From Reticulitermes speratus (taxonomy: Eukaryota > Arthropoda > Insecta > Blattodea > Rhinotermitidae), in contig JAJKFL010000014.1 in the NCBI GenBank assembly GCA_021186555.1, positions 38,608,698 to 38,672,697 on the forward strand: a DNA stretch of 64,000 bases, written 5' to 3'. Each line of letters begins with the position of its first letter. Within the stretch, counting starts at the first letter, position 1. This document shows positions 1 through 11,117 of this stretch, one piece after another. The translations under genes were made by a program, and so were the position numbers. The notes beneath the pieces are model-generated. The model saw only the letters and a list, made by a program, of their open reading frames with translations, was not told the DNA's origin and did not search any database.

Positions 1-804
1 CTGAATCTACTGTCACAATTCCAAGCCCCTGACTTTATTATTAATGATGCATGACTGCCAAATCAGACGCGCAGACACCTTCTTTTATTGTAAACTTAAA
101 ACCTTTCAGAAACTTTGTTAAGACAGGTTTCCACGAATATACCAATAATGCACTAAGAGGTGCTGCTATCTAGATGAACTTCTGGTATGTAGGTGACACT
201 GGAGTGCCTTCTACAGCATTCTTCCATTGCCGTCATCTCACATGTTTCGTAATCACTCCCACCTCTGACTGTAACTTAAATGATGACTGAGTAGCCTTCT
301 ATGCACAAACGTGAATGGCTGTACGATACTGTACTCGAAGCTGAGCTGTTTCTCCTGAATCTCGGAAAACGTGCTATTTAGGGCTTGCAGATAGGACCAT
401 TTCCTTAAAGAGATTTGGATTATATTTGGCACTGCACGTTTCACAGTCGTGTTAAAACGATCACCAAAATTTCAAACTTATATCTCCCTCTCCTGATGAT
501 TTGTGGCCTCCAAAGTCAAACACTTGTCATCTCATTGTACGAGACGCATCCAGAAGGTGAGCAACGATGGCGCGTAGCGGCCGCGCAGGTGACGTGCGCC
601 CTTCCTGTGAAGGTTAGTCGTGCTTTGTATATAAAGGGGAACTCGTGTAGTGCGTAGTACGGTGTCGTAATGTTTCCCCATTCGTTGTAGTCGTTAAGGT
701 GAACACGAAAATCGCAAATCCCGCTACTTGTGAAGGTCGGTGATATGTTTTTAACGCCTAAAACATATTTGTCCGGCGGAATTTCACACTCACATTGTTT
801 AAAT
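1..804. other. No recognisable feature
   Basis: Unique-looking AT-rich sequence. A TATA-like word near 629-636 is followed by no coding sequence I can support. No repeat or RNA gene seen. Confidence 0.5.
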
Positions 805-1105
805 GTATGAAGAAAGTGCAGAGAACGGAGGGAATGTGAGGAAATGGTGTCGGTTCTTCAGAGGAGGCATGACTAATGTGCTAGACGAGGAAAGAAACGG
901 GAGCCTGTCTTTGGTCACAGATGATTTGAAAGGAAACGTGAATGAAAACTAAGCAGCGATTCAAAACATCTAAATTACACGAACTTTTCCAGATGTGTAG
1001 CGGTCTCTGACGCATTAAATTATTACGATTTCTAAAAGGTTTGGCGGCGAACTTTTCAACGAAGGCACAAAAGTCTGGTCCCACAATATGACACAAGTGC
1101 CTTAA
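805..1105 (+). pseudogene. Mariner-family transposase N-terminal relic
   Basis: From about 805 the + strand reads through the helix-turn-helix region of a mariner transposase. Recognisable blocks are NVRKWCRFFRGGMTNVLDEE, then SLVTDDLKGNVNEN, then in-frame stops, then TRTFPDV and SLTH-IITI. The words WC..F..G.TNV.DE, VTDDL and FPDVSRSL-like are the standard N-terminal landmarks of this family. At least four stop codons interrupt it (first at about 952) and the DDD catalytic domain is absent. It is a dead fragment; no terminal repeats were located around it. Confidence 0.75.
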
Positions 1106-2103
1106 TTTACATGACGACTATGTGGAGAAGTAGTTTAATGTAGACACTAATACGCAACAATAAAGATACGTTTTAAAAAATTATTTGAACGCTTTTTACA
1201 ACCAAAAGGATTTTACTTTCTGGACCCGCTACGTACTACGTACCACCTGATCTAGAAATTATCACAGATACTCTAACGTAAGAGGCATTAGTGCTGATCA
1301 TTGATCATTGATATTTTGTCTTCAGTATTAGTAAGAATTCTCGGGTGTAAAGGACGGCTGCCTACGGCTGTTCTTTAAACACAGGATCGTCTGAATACGA
1401 AGACAACCACGCAAGTCCTTCTAGGATACTTCGATAACAGTTTCTGCTGAATTCGAGCAAAGACTATTTGCAGCTGCCTCTAGAGGTCTGAGTAAATTCA
1501 AGTCAGTCTCCTGTAAATTGCTAGCCTGTGGATGCAGATTAGTAAGTCAGAAGTTTCTGCTTGCACAGTGTGGAGAACATGGTCTTTAAGCGGGTTGCGG
1601 TCGTGCCCCTCAGACTGAGTTAGAAGTAAAGTAGAACGGGAAACTCTGGAATACAAGTTAGTAAAGTCACCCCTGTGCTAACCCTACAAAACTTTACGTT
1701 ATGGGCATGGTAAATGGAAAAAGTTAAAAGTTCTTTTCATGTTACAACCGTGTGTAGGGAGTGAAGTTAAAGAGCCACGCATTCGTAACCTTTTCACTAA
1801 TTGGTGGTGTGTGGTCAGCCTCAAGCTGTGGCCACTTTTTCTCTAGGGAGGGAAATTCTCATACCCATTGGGTAGAATGGCCGTTCTGGATATTACAGAA
1901 ATTAAAAAAATTGCATTTGTCAGGAATCGAATCCTTACTTTCATTTGTACAGATTGTAGCATAAATCATTGCATTAACTGAGCTAAAACTGAAAGCAAAC
2001 GAATGTTATTGCTGTGTTTCCTAAATTAGATTTCATAAAATTCTGATGTAACCCTCTCTTCTCTCACAGTAATCAGTTTTCCGTTAAAATAAATCAGTTG
2101 TTC
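1106..2103. other. No recognisable feature
   Basis: No gene, repeat array or mobile-element end recognised. Short open frames here show no family motif. Confidence 0.4.
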
Positions 2104-2722
2104 GTTACCGTGTTTGTGCCAATAAGCATTTGTGTCACTACGTGTTTGTGCCAATAAGCATTTGTGTCACTACTGTGTCTGTGGGAATAACCATTTGTGT
2201 CATTAACGTGTTCGCTTTAATGACCACTTATGTCAGTATTGTATTTGTGTCACTAACCATTTGTGTCATTAACGTGTTTGTGTCAATAGCCACTTGTGCC
2301 TTTACTGTGTTTGTGTCAATAACCACTTGTGTCACTACGTGTTTGTGTCACTAACCATTTGTGCCATTACTGTGTTTGTGTCAATAACCACTTGTGTCAC
2401 TAACCATTTGTGCCATTACCGTGTTTGTGTCAATAACCACTTGTGTCACTACGTGCTTGTGTCACTAACCATTTGTGCCATTACACTGTTTGTGTCAATA
2501 ACCACTTGTGTCACTACGTGTTTGTGTCAATAACCATTTGTGCCATTACCGTGTTTGTGTCACTAACCATTTGTGCCATTACAGTGTTTTTGTCAATAAC
2601 CACTTTTGTCACTACGTGTTTGTGTCACTAACCATTTGTGCCATTACCGTGTTTGTGTCAATAACCACTTGTGTCACTACGTGTTTGTGTCACTAACCAT
2701 TTGTGTCACTAAGGTATTTGTG
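2104..2722. repeat. Degenerate 33-bp minisatellite
   Basis: About 18 copies of a 33-base unit of the form GTGTTTGTGTCAMTAACCAY then TTGTGYCATTACY. Units differ at several positions and some lack a base, so the array is older than most others in the window. Open frames across it are by-products of the repeat. Confidence 0.9.
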
Positions 2723-3470
2723 AGAATGGTTTAAAATATGAAGCTTAATTTAGCAATTTTAAGGAGACTCAAACGTTGCTGCATATTTGACACATTCGTT
2801 TGAATTCAGCATCTCTTTTAATGTTCTGAAAAAAATGTGTGTTTATTTTGCTCTGTTTTATTAACGGTGACTATTGCATCGCCTCTTCTTTCCATTCTAC
2901 CGCTACATTTACATTACTTCAGAGTTCTTGTAGGGTCTGACTTTAGGAGAATTAAATTATTAAAATTTAGCCAGTAATTAATTTCATTTATACTTTTTAG
3001 TAAAAAACGTATACTGAAATTGCACAGAATTTTTTTCTGTGCATAGTCATGTTTCCTCTCTCACTGCCCGCGTTTCGTTGGACCTTCTCTAACGCAATTA
3101 ATTTATATGCGTCACGGAGAATTTGAAGCTACTTCCACATCACGGCATCCCACTTGTTACAGATAAATTAATAACGTCAGGCGCCCTCTTGCGGTGTTTG
3201 TGTTTGAAGGATGGTTGAAATTTCAATTTTGCCAGACTTCCTGTTATGGCTTCCGAAATAAAAGAACAAGTAATTAAAATAATATATAACAAAATTAATA
3301 ATCAATTATAATAGGATTATTTTCATAACATTCCTGGTGTTTGGTCAGCGAACTTGCTCTGACGTCAAGAGAGCCAATAGCTGACATGGTATCGTGTGCT
3401 CATAGATCTGTGCCCTGGAATCAGAGAAGAGAGGCTGCTATCATAGCATGCTGCGTCTTCATACATCATT
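2723..3470. other. No recognisable feature
   Basis: AT-rich spacer between the 33-bp array and a LINE relic. Nothing supported. Confidence 0.4.
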
Positions 3471-3478
3471 TATTTCAT

Positions 3479-3898
3479 TCATTCTGCAGTCTGTCTCACA
3501 ACAGGTCCGTAGCCTCTTCCAAAGGGATTTCTCCACAGGATGCGATCTAGTGCTTCCTCTTTCAATTTCCAGTATCTTCTCTTTTCCTTAAGGTCATCCA
3601 GTAGTTGCTTACTTCTTCTCCCTCGTCTTCCCGTCATTTCTATCCTTCTCTCTATCTTTCCTTCAATCACGTGTTTCAGAAGGCAGTTTCTACGCAAGAT
3701 GTGACCAATTCAGTTAGCCTTTCTTCTTTTTATTGTATGTACGATATTCCTCTCTTCCTTGACTCTGTGTAATACTTCTTCATTTCTCACACGATCGGTC
3801 CAACTGATCTTCTCCATTCTTCTCCAGCACCACATTTCAAAACTTTCCAGATACTTCTGGTCTACTTTCCGAAGTGTCAACGTTTCAGCACCATACAA
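3479..3898 (-). pseudogene. Non-LTR retrotransposon ORF2 C-terminal relic
   Basis: On the minus strand the reading begins YGAETLTLRKVDQKYLESFE and MWCWRRMEKISWTDRVRNEE, continues to RRKAN, and after one in-frame TGA (where the family has Trp) resumes IGHILRRNCLLKHVIEGKIE through a GRRGRRSKQLLDDLK block to GRGYGPVVRQTAE. This is the region downstream of the reverse transcriptase in a LINE type very common in cockroach and termite genomes. The reverse transcriptase itself is missing, as expected for a 5'-truncated copy. The C-terminus near 3479 is close to the natural end. Non-functional. Confidence 0.85.
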
Positions 3899-4137
3899 AG
3901 CTATGCGTCTTCATACGTAGCAGCCTATAAACACGCGACAAGTAGGAGGGTCATGAGGTCAGGTTACACTATAATTAATCTATCGCGCTGTAGCTACAAT
4001 GAGAACCACTGCTGTGCATTTTGTCAGTGTAGTCTGTACTTGTCTAGATTGTAGGTGGAACTTGCATTGAATGCCGTCATGAAAAACTTCAGGGACTTTA
4101 TGAAAGTAATCCACTTATACATGTTTGTAAATACAGG

Positions 4138-4206
4138 GTGGCGCAGAGCCGACTGACACATTTCAATACTATCGTATGCAAAATGTGTCAGTCGGCTATG
4201 CGCCAC
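4138..4206. repeat. Near-perfect 26-bp hairpin
   Basis: Arms 4138-4163 and 4181-4206 are reverse complements with one or two mismatches and a 17-base loop. The arm begins GTGGCGCAGAGCCGACTGAC. It abuts the left end of inverted-repeat element P1. It could be a miniature transposon reduced to its terminal repeats; a small-RNA precursor is possible but unsupported. Confidence 0.8.
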
Positions 4207-4494
4207 ACTTTAGTTGCTATTCACCATCAACAAAACTAATTATGTTGTGTTGTATTATATAAATTTGTGTCTACATGTTTCGATTAATTATGTGGCCATC
4301 TTCAGGCCACTCAGAAAACGTGAAATTCAAAATCACAATTGCAAACTTCATTTAGAGTCACATTGAGATCTCCGTCCTATTGCTACACAATGTGTAACAA
4401 TAAAGTTTACAAAATTTAAACTTTAAAAAATCTTTAAATAGAAGATAAGTAGAAGGAGACTCCTTCCAGCAACTAGAAAGTAAATATCAGGAAT

Positions 4495-6140
4495 AAAACA
4501 AACTCCAAAACAATAAGACCCAATATACATACACGCTTCATGTCAACATAAAACAAACTCCAAAACAATAAGACCCAATATACATACACGCTTCATGTCA
4601 ACATAAAACAAACTCCAAAACAATAAGACCCAATATACATACACGCTTCATGTCAACATAAAACAAACTCCAAAACAATAAGACCCAATATACATACATG
4701 CTTCATGTCAACATAAAACAAACTCCAAAACAATAAGACCCAATATACATACATGCTTCATGTCAACATAAAACAAACTCCAAAACAATAAGACCCAATA
4801 TACATACACGCTTCATGTCAACATAAAACAAACTCCAAAACAATAAGACCCAATATACATACACGCTTCATGTCAACATAAAACAAACTCCAAAACAATA
4901 AGACCCAATATACATACACGCTTCATGTCAACATAAAACAAACTCCAAAACAATAAGACCCAATATACATACATGCTTCATGTCAACATAAAACAAACTC
5001 CAAAACAATAAGACCCAATATACATACATGCTTCATGTCAACATAACAATCAAACTACCAAAATACATATATAAAAGACCAAAAAATAGACATACTACGC
5101 TTCATGTCACTAAACAAACTCCAAAAATAGACCCATAACATACATGCTCAGTCAAATAAAACAACTTCAAACATAAGACCCAATATACATACAGCTTCAT
5201 GTCAACATAAAACAAACTCCAAAACAATAAGACCCAATATACATACATGCTTCATGTCAACATAAAACAAACTCCAAAGCAATAAGACCCAATATACATA
5301 CACGCTTCATGTCAACATAAAACAAACTCCAAAACAATAAGACCCAATATACATACAGCTTCATGTCAACATAAAACAAACTCCAAAACAATAAGACCCA
5401 ATATAATACACGCTTCATGTCAACATAAAACAACTCCAAAACGTAAGACCCAATATACATACACGCTTCATGTCAACATAAAACAAACTCCAAAACAATA
5501 AGACCCAATATACATACACGCTTCATGTCAACATAAAACACACTCCAAAACGGTAAGACCCAATATACATACACGCTTCATGTCAACATAAAACAAACTC
5601 CAAAACGGTAAGACCCAATATACATACACGCTTCATGTCAACATAAAACAAACTCCAAAACAATAAGACCCAATATACATACACGCTTCATGTCAACATA
5701 AAACAAACTCCAAAACAATAAGACCCAATATACATACATGCTTCATATTAACATAAAACAAACTCCAAAACGGTAAGACCCAATATACATACACGCTTCA
5801 TGTCAACATAAAACAAACTCCAAAACGGTAAGACCCAATATACATACACGCTTCATGTCAACATAAAACAAACTCCAAAACAATAAGACCCAATATACAT
5901 ACACGCTTCATGTCAACATAAAACAAACTCCAAAACGGTAAGACCCAATATACATACACGCTTCATGTCAACATAAAACAAACTCCAAAACAATAAGACC
6001 CAATATACATACATGCTTCATGTCAACATAAAACAAACTCCAAAACGGTAAGACCCAATATACATACACGCTTCATATTAACATAAAACAAACTCCAAAA
6101 CGGTAAGACCCAATATACATATACGCTTCATGTCAACATA
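4495..6140. repeat. 55-bp satellite, about 30 copies
   Basis: Unit of 55 bases starting AAACAAACTCCAAAACAATA and continuing through CCAATATACATACACGCTTC to GTCAACATAA. Variants at two or three positions (CAATAAG/CGGTAAG, CACG/CATG) are interspersed, suggesting unequal exchange. Copies at 5041-5470 carry many one-base deletions not seen elsewhere in the array. Confidence 0.95.
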
Positions 6141-6465
6141 CCGACGGATATGTCACACATACCATCACTCGCCACACTAAATAGACGCCGATACTTACGA
6201 AAATAACAAGCAACAATACCGACAATTTTTACATAAAAATGGTTTAATGTGTGTTTTTTTAATTTTAAATTATGTAAATTTTATTGATATGCCTTGTGTA
6301 GTAATAAGACTGAGATGTCAGTCTGTCCCTAAATAAACTTTGCAAATTGTGATTTTGAATTTATGTTGTCTGAATGGCTTGAAGGTGACAATATAATTGG
6401 TCGAAATATGTAGCCACATTTTTATGTAACATAATACAGCATAATTAGTTGTGTTGGTGGTGAAT

Positions 6466-6649
6466 TTTTCTTTCCTTGGCACAACAGCCCTTAGTGGGCC
6501 AGGACCTCTTCATTATAGAGGCTTCACAATCCCATTCATTTAGACACACCACGCTCGGTAGGACCTCTCTGGAGGAGTGATCAGCCCGACGTAGAAACCT
6601 CCACCTGAGAACACACAAAACTCACAAGAGACAGACATCCATGCCCTGA
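6466..6649 (-). mobile_element. SINE family A copy A1, 5'-truncated
   Basis: The tail half of SINE family A in minus orientation (compare 13990-14254), lacking the tRNA-like head. Flanked by TGGTGAAT at 6458-6465 and 6650-6657, a target duplication inside the right arm of P1. SINE A therefore inserted after P1. Confidence 0.8.
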
Positions 6650-6672
6650 TGGTGAATACTAAAGTTTTATTA

Positions 6673-7070
6673 TTTATACAACACAACCGGATGTCTAAGA
6701 TAAAAATTTACATCTTTGGTTGATCATGAGGTGTTCTAGTCTAATTTTTAAACTTGGATTAACGTACAACTGCAAGACAAAGCATGGCCATTATTACATT
6801 TTAGCGTTCTTTGAGAAAGAGAGCTTAGGATTGAAGAATATTTTCAAATCATATCTGTATATGTGTTTCAACTTTAAAAAAACTAAAAACGTTCAGGGAT
6901 ATTTAATTTTGATCAGAGTTATTTGAATATAACAAATAAATGCAGCAGGAATTGTAATTTAGGAAAAATTTTCAGTGTATTGGCACTGCGTGCTGCTGAA
7001 TACTGACAATATTTCGGAGAAACATGCTGCTTTCAACCGTGAAGTCGGAGATAGCGTGTTCGTCTGAGAC
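6673..7070. other. No recognisable feature
   Basis: AT-rich spacer; a 68-codon open frame at 6720-6926 has no recognisable motif. Confidence 0.4.
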
Positions 7071-7791
7071 GTTTATGTCAGTCTATAATGTTACAAAGTG
7101 ACCAAAACGTTTATGTCAGTCTATGATGTTACAAAGTGACCAAAACGTTTATGTCAGTCTATGATGTTACAAAGTGACCAAAACGTTTATGTCAGTCTAT
7201 TATGTTACAAAGTGACCAAAACGTTTATGTCAGTCTATGATGTTACAAAGTGACCAAAACGTTTATGTCAGTGTATGATGTTACAAAGTGACCAAAACTT
7301 TTATGTCAGTCTATGATGTTACAAAGTGACCAAAACGTTTATGTCAGTCTATGATGTTACAAAGTGACCAAAACGTTTATGTCAGTCTATGATGTTACAA
7401 AGTGACCAAAACGTTTATGTCAGTCTATGATGTTACAAAGTGACCAAAACGTTTATGTCAGTCTATGATGTTACAAAGTGACCAAAACGTTTATGTCAGT
7501 CTATGATGTTACAAAGTGACAAAAACGTTTATGTCGGTCTATGATGTTACAAAGTGACCAAAACATTTATGTCAGTCTATGATGTTACAAAGTGACCAAA
7601 ATGTTTATGTCAGTCTATGATGTTACAAAGTGACCAAAACGTTTATGTCGGTCTATGATGTTACAAAGTGACCAAAATGTTTATGTCAGTCTATGATGTT
7701 ACAAAGTGACCAAAACGTTTATGTCAGTCTATGATGTTACAAAGTGACCAAAACATTTATGTCAGTCTATGATGTTACAAAGTGACCAAAA
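7071..7791. repeat. 38-bp minisatellite, 19 copies
   Basis: Unit GTTTATGTCAGTCTATGATG followed by TTACAAAGTGACCAAAAC. Nineteen copies with very few substitutions, so young or recently homogenised. Confidence 0.95.
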
Positions 7792-8012
7792 CCAGGAGAC
7801 TGTAACATGAAGAATCCCTAATTTGGAAACCTGAAAAATATTTCAAAGAAAGCATCTGTGAAATGTATACACTCTTCCTCCATTCCGGTATCTCATTTCG
7901 GCGTATCTTCTGCTGTTGAAACACAATTTTTTAATAATTTAAAAATCAATCTATGGTTTACAATTATACTCAACATTACTGAACCTTTAAAACATGGTGC
8001 TTGCTTTATCTA

Positions 8013-8294
8013 TTACTAGTTGTAACATGTACAAATTCTACCACTAGTTGTAACATGTACAAATTCTACCACTAATTGTAACATGTACAAATTCTACCAC
8101 TAGTTGTAACATGTACAAATTCTACCACTAGTTGTAACATGTACAAATTCTACCACTAGTTGTAACATGTACAAATTCTACCACTAGTTGTAACATGTAC
8201 AAATTCTACCACTAGTTGTAACATGTACAAATTCTACCACTAGTTGTAACATGTACAAATTCTACCACTAGTTCTAACATGTACAAATTCTACC
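8013..8294. repeat. 28-bp minisatellite, 10 copies
   Basis: Unit TACCACTAGTTGTAACATGT then ACAAATTC. Ten almost identical copies; the first and last are slightly divergent. Confidence 0.95.
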
Positions 8295-8799
8295 TTCTGT
8301 CCACACAGTGTATTTATGTGTTTTGTACGGTTTCCAGAATGAAAAGCGATTATTTCCTTATATATCATTGACATATATGTTATGGTAACTTAGATGCAGT
8401 GTGTTTCCTGCGCGGTACGAACTGAATATTTATATCTCAGGTTAATCTGAGTCTTTAAATTGTTAATTGAATAGGGGTGTAGAACTAATCGCTTAATTCA
8501 AGGTGGTGTTGAGATCCATTCTCTAGATGATGTTTGCAAAGGATATAGCTACTTCCGTTATCAGAATATCATTGCGTTCTGAACCGAGCTTGTGTGCAAG
8601 GTTTGCAATTAATCTCTGAAACGCAACGGAGAACTTCGTGTTTGAAATAGAGGCGTTGCAATGTTTGAACTTGTGAAGGGGCTAACACAAGATTTGACAG
8701 CACTCCGCCCTCAGCTCAATCATTCTCAAGTACAGTGCCTTATATACTGTATGTTCCGAAAGATTTTACACACTTTTGTACAGGATATTCCAGAAATGT

Positions 8800-8847
<48 letters not shown>
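8800..8847. repeat. (TAA)n microsatellite
   Basis: About 15 uninterrupted ATA/TAA triplets. Confidence 0.95.
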
Positions 8848-8848
<1 letters not shown>

Positions 8849-9097
8849 CTACGTTACCTAAATAACTGTGGGTAGTTGAGGTTTTCAAGGCGACTGGCAA
8901 CTGTATATAACCATAAGAGTCTTTAATGAAACAAATGTAACAGATTTATTCAGGGAACAACTAATGAACATCAATGACTTCCAGATTTACAAGGATTCTC
9001 AGAAGCCTGATGAGAAATGGACGCAGGAGGTAGATGGAAGGCGTAACCGGAGACGACGTTACGTAAGAAATAACAGACTGCAACGTAACTTCATCAT

Positions 9098-9379
9098 GGG
9101 CCGTGCCATGGCTCAGGCGGTTAGTCGCCGGCCTCTCACCGCGGAGGCCAGAGCTCGTTCCCGGGTAGTCCATGTGGGATTTTTGGTAGACAAAGTGGCA
9201 CTACGACAGCTTTTTCCCCGAGTACTCCGGTTTTTCCCTGTCAATTTAATTCCAACGGTGCTCCATTAAAATGGAAAAACAGAAAAAAAAATTTCGTCTT
9301 TATCACAGGGTTGCAAAATAAGCCTCAAGGCTGCGGTGCGTCCGTATCATCTGCTGCGGGGCCCTTTACTAAAAAAAAA
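9098..9379 (+). mobile_element. SINE family B copy B1
   Basis: Full-length family B copy: a tRNA-derived head with A-box-like GGCTCAGGCGGTTAGTCGCC and a degenerate B box at GTTCCCGGGTAGTCC. The body contains CCCCGAGTACTCCGGTTTTT and GCTGCGGGGCCC, and an A-rich tail follows. Short flanking TTCATC repeats lie at 9090-9095 and 9380-9385. The minus-strand copies at 28308 and 58690 show the same ends. Open frames here are SINE-internal. Confidence 0.85.
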
Positions 9380-9868
9380 TTCATCGTCACTGCACAATGT
9401 GACAAGGAAACTTCAGTGTGAAGAAACACTGTGGCGTCACACACACCGGTAGTTAACATAATTTAAGAAGTCCCCTACGTGCTTTCGTCATTGTAGATTT
9501 TCTTCAGGGGGATATTTATGGTTCAAAAAGTGACATTGCTAAGCCTTACACAAGGTCATAATATTGGTAGGCATCACAATGGGACCGTCAAATCTTCCAC
9601 GGTTTTATCATTTTTCATAAGCTGTGTGCAAAAACAGCCTGATTTTAAACCGGTAAATCCTAATTTCTGGATAATCGCAATAAATGGATTTGCGTGTCCT
9701 CTATTGTTACGAGCAGTTACGGGTTGGTGTGTTAATTGACACTGTTTTGTATAGACCTACTACATAGTTTCATATTAGTATTACCGTGCATCTTTATGAA
9801 TCAATAAATTTATAACCAACTGATACACAATTGAACCACCTTTATTGTACCGTCTATATTATTATACG

Positions 9869-9908
9869 CCCCTACATATGTTTCGGACCTCAGTCCATCC
9901 TCAGGGGG
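9869..9908 (-). ncRNA. Hammerhead-ribozyme-like motif, P2 left arm
   Basis: Minus strand reads CCCC, CTGAGGA, T, hairpin GGAC-TGAG-GTCC, GAAA, C-ATAT-GT, A, GGGG. This fits a type-I hammerhead: stem I CCCC/GGGG, the CUGANGA core, stem II, GAAA, a two-pair helix III (A-U, C-G) and cleavage expected after the A at 9873. The single U before stem II is not in the canonical core, so activity is uncertain. Confidence 0.4.
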
Positions 9909-10020
9909 TCTCGTTCGTATAAAGCCACTAAATCAAATACATGTTGTCAAACACCGTGCATCTTTATAAATTAATAAATTTATAACATGTATTTTGATTT
10001 AGTGGCTTTTATGAACGAGA

Positions 10021-10060
10021 CCCCCTGAGGATGGACTGAGGTCCGAAACATATGTAGGGG
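10021..10060 (+). ncRNA. Hammerhead-ribozyme-like motif, P2 right arm
   Basis: The same 40-base motif as the left arm, on the plus strand: stem I 10021-10024 with 10057-10060; core 10025-10031; extra U 10032; stem II 10033-10036 with 10041-10044; GAAA 10045-10048; helix III with an AUAU loop; predicted cleavage after A10056. Because the arms are inverted, a transcript of either strand would carry one forward copy. Confidence 0.4.
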
Positions 10061-10136
10061 CGTATAATATATAGACGGTACAATAAAGGTGGTTCAACTG
10101 TGTATCAGTTGGTTATACATTTACTGCTACATAATT

Positions 10137-10549
10137 GTTAGAACAACAATAAAAATGAGATCAGGAGTTACGATTAGCAGGGAGCTGGTTCTAAGCGGCT
10201 TTAACGTAACATTTTGATATCCGACTACCGATTGGTGAGATTTAAGGGAAACAGACTGAAACTTCACGAGTGTCCGACTTACATTCAAACGTGCAGGTTT
10301 TGTCTTGTCCAAAAGAGTCCAGACCCTCCCTATGAAACACCCAGCCTCCTTATCAATGGGTATACGGGGGCTGTTACTCTGTAAATAAAACGACAAGACC
10401 TTGAATCTTACGGCTTATCTCACTCAAGTCTCGAGGTTAAGAATGAGGGGAGCTATACCTCAGTTGATTTACATGCCATTATGGCGTACACAGGAATGAC
10501 TCGTATTCAGTTCAGACCTTACAGTAAACACACTGTCTCCATTATAGTA
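10137..10549. other. No recognisable feature
   Basis: Spacer between P2 and P3. An 89-codon minus-strand open frame (10127-10396) has no family motif that I recognise. Confidence 0.4.
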
Positions 10550-10590
10550 AAGAATTTATTAATTTAACAATAATCGTGCCGTTGTATTGT

Positions 10591-10842
10591 TTTTTTTTCC
10601 AATGGCTCGACAGCCTCTTGGGGGCCTAGGCCGCCTTATTTTTCGAGGCTTCACGATCACACTTTAGACACCCCACACTCGGTAGGACTTCTCTGGACGA
10701 GTGACCAGCGCGTCGCAGAGACCTCTACCTGACCACACACAACACTCACAACAGACAAACATCCATGCCCCCGGCGGGATTCGAACCCACAATCCCAGTA
10801 AGCGAGCGGCCGCAGACCCACGCCTTAGACCGCTTGGCCACC
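10591..10842 (-). mobile_element. SINE family A copy A2
   Basis: Full-length minus-strand copy with the tRNA-like head at its right end (A box around GTGGCCAAGCGGTCTAAGGC and B box GGTTCGAATCCC when read on the minus strand). Perfect 11-bp target duplication CGTTGTATTGT at 10580-10590 and 10843-10853. It sits in the extension of P3. Confidence 0.9.
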
Positions 10843-11117
10843 CGTTGTATTGTAAATGGTCCAAAAATTAATTCAATATCTGTCCAAACACAACTAAATT
10901 CTACTTATTGTATATAACTACATATTTTAATCTATTTCAGGTCATCCTCAAGTTTACAATTGGTTTTAAAGCATGTTGGTGAAGAATATACGTCATATAA
11001 TTATATAAAACGTACATACTGTATATTTCTTCCCCAAAATGTTTTAAAACCAATTGTAAACCTGAGGATGACCTGAAATATATCGAAACATGTAGTTATG
11101 TATAATAATATAATTTA

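Larger units (their letters stand above)
4209..6672. mobile_element. P1: inverted-repeat element containing a 55-bp satellite
   Basis: Left arm (about 4209-4440) and right arm (about 6240-6465, resuming 6658-6665 after a SINE) are diverged inverted repeats. Matching segments include CTACATGTTTCGATTAATTA on the left, and TAGTTGTGTTGGTGGTGAAT with a TCGAAATATGTAG word on the right. The left arm, read on the minus strand, holds the CTGAAGATGG ... CGAAACATGTAG motif of the P family. The centre is taken over by the 4495-6140 satellite. No target duplication was found, so the ends are approximate. Confidence 0.7.
9770..10123. mobile_element. P2: Penelope-like inverted-repeat element
   Basis: Two arms of about 150 bp face each other (9804-9945 and 9975-10123). 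A one-sided extension of about 34 bases containing ACCGTGCATCTTTATGAATC lies outside the left arm only. Flanks 9757-9769 (CTACTACATAGTT) and 10124-10136 (CTGCTACATAATT) look like a 13-bp target duplication with two changes. Both arms hold the hammerhead-like motif (separate entries). One-sided extension plus long, variable target duplication is the hallmark of Penelope-like retroelements; no reverse transcriptase is present, so it would be non-autonomous. Confidence 0.6.

Noticed and set aside
620..660. Promoter with TATA box
   Set aside because: A TATATAAAG word alone, with no downstream transcript or coding evidence, is expected by chance in AT-rich DNA.
8964..9269. 101-codon open frame
   Set aside because: Mostly SINE B1; the same peptide-like strings recur in the other B copies on either strand.
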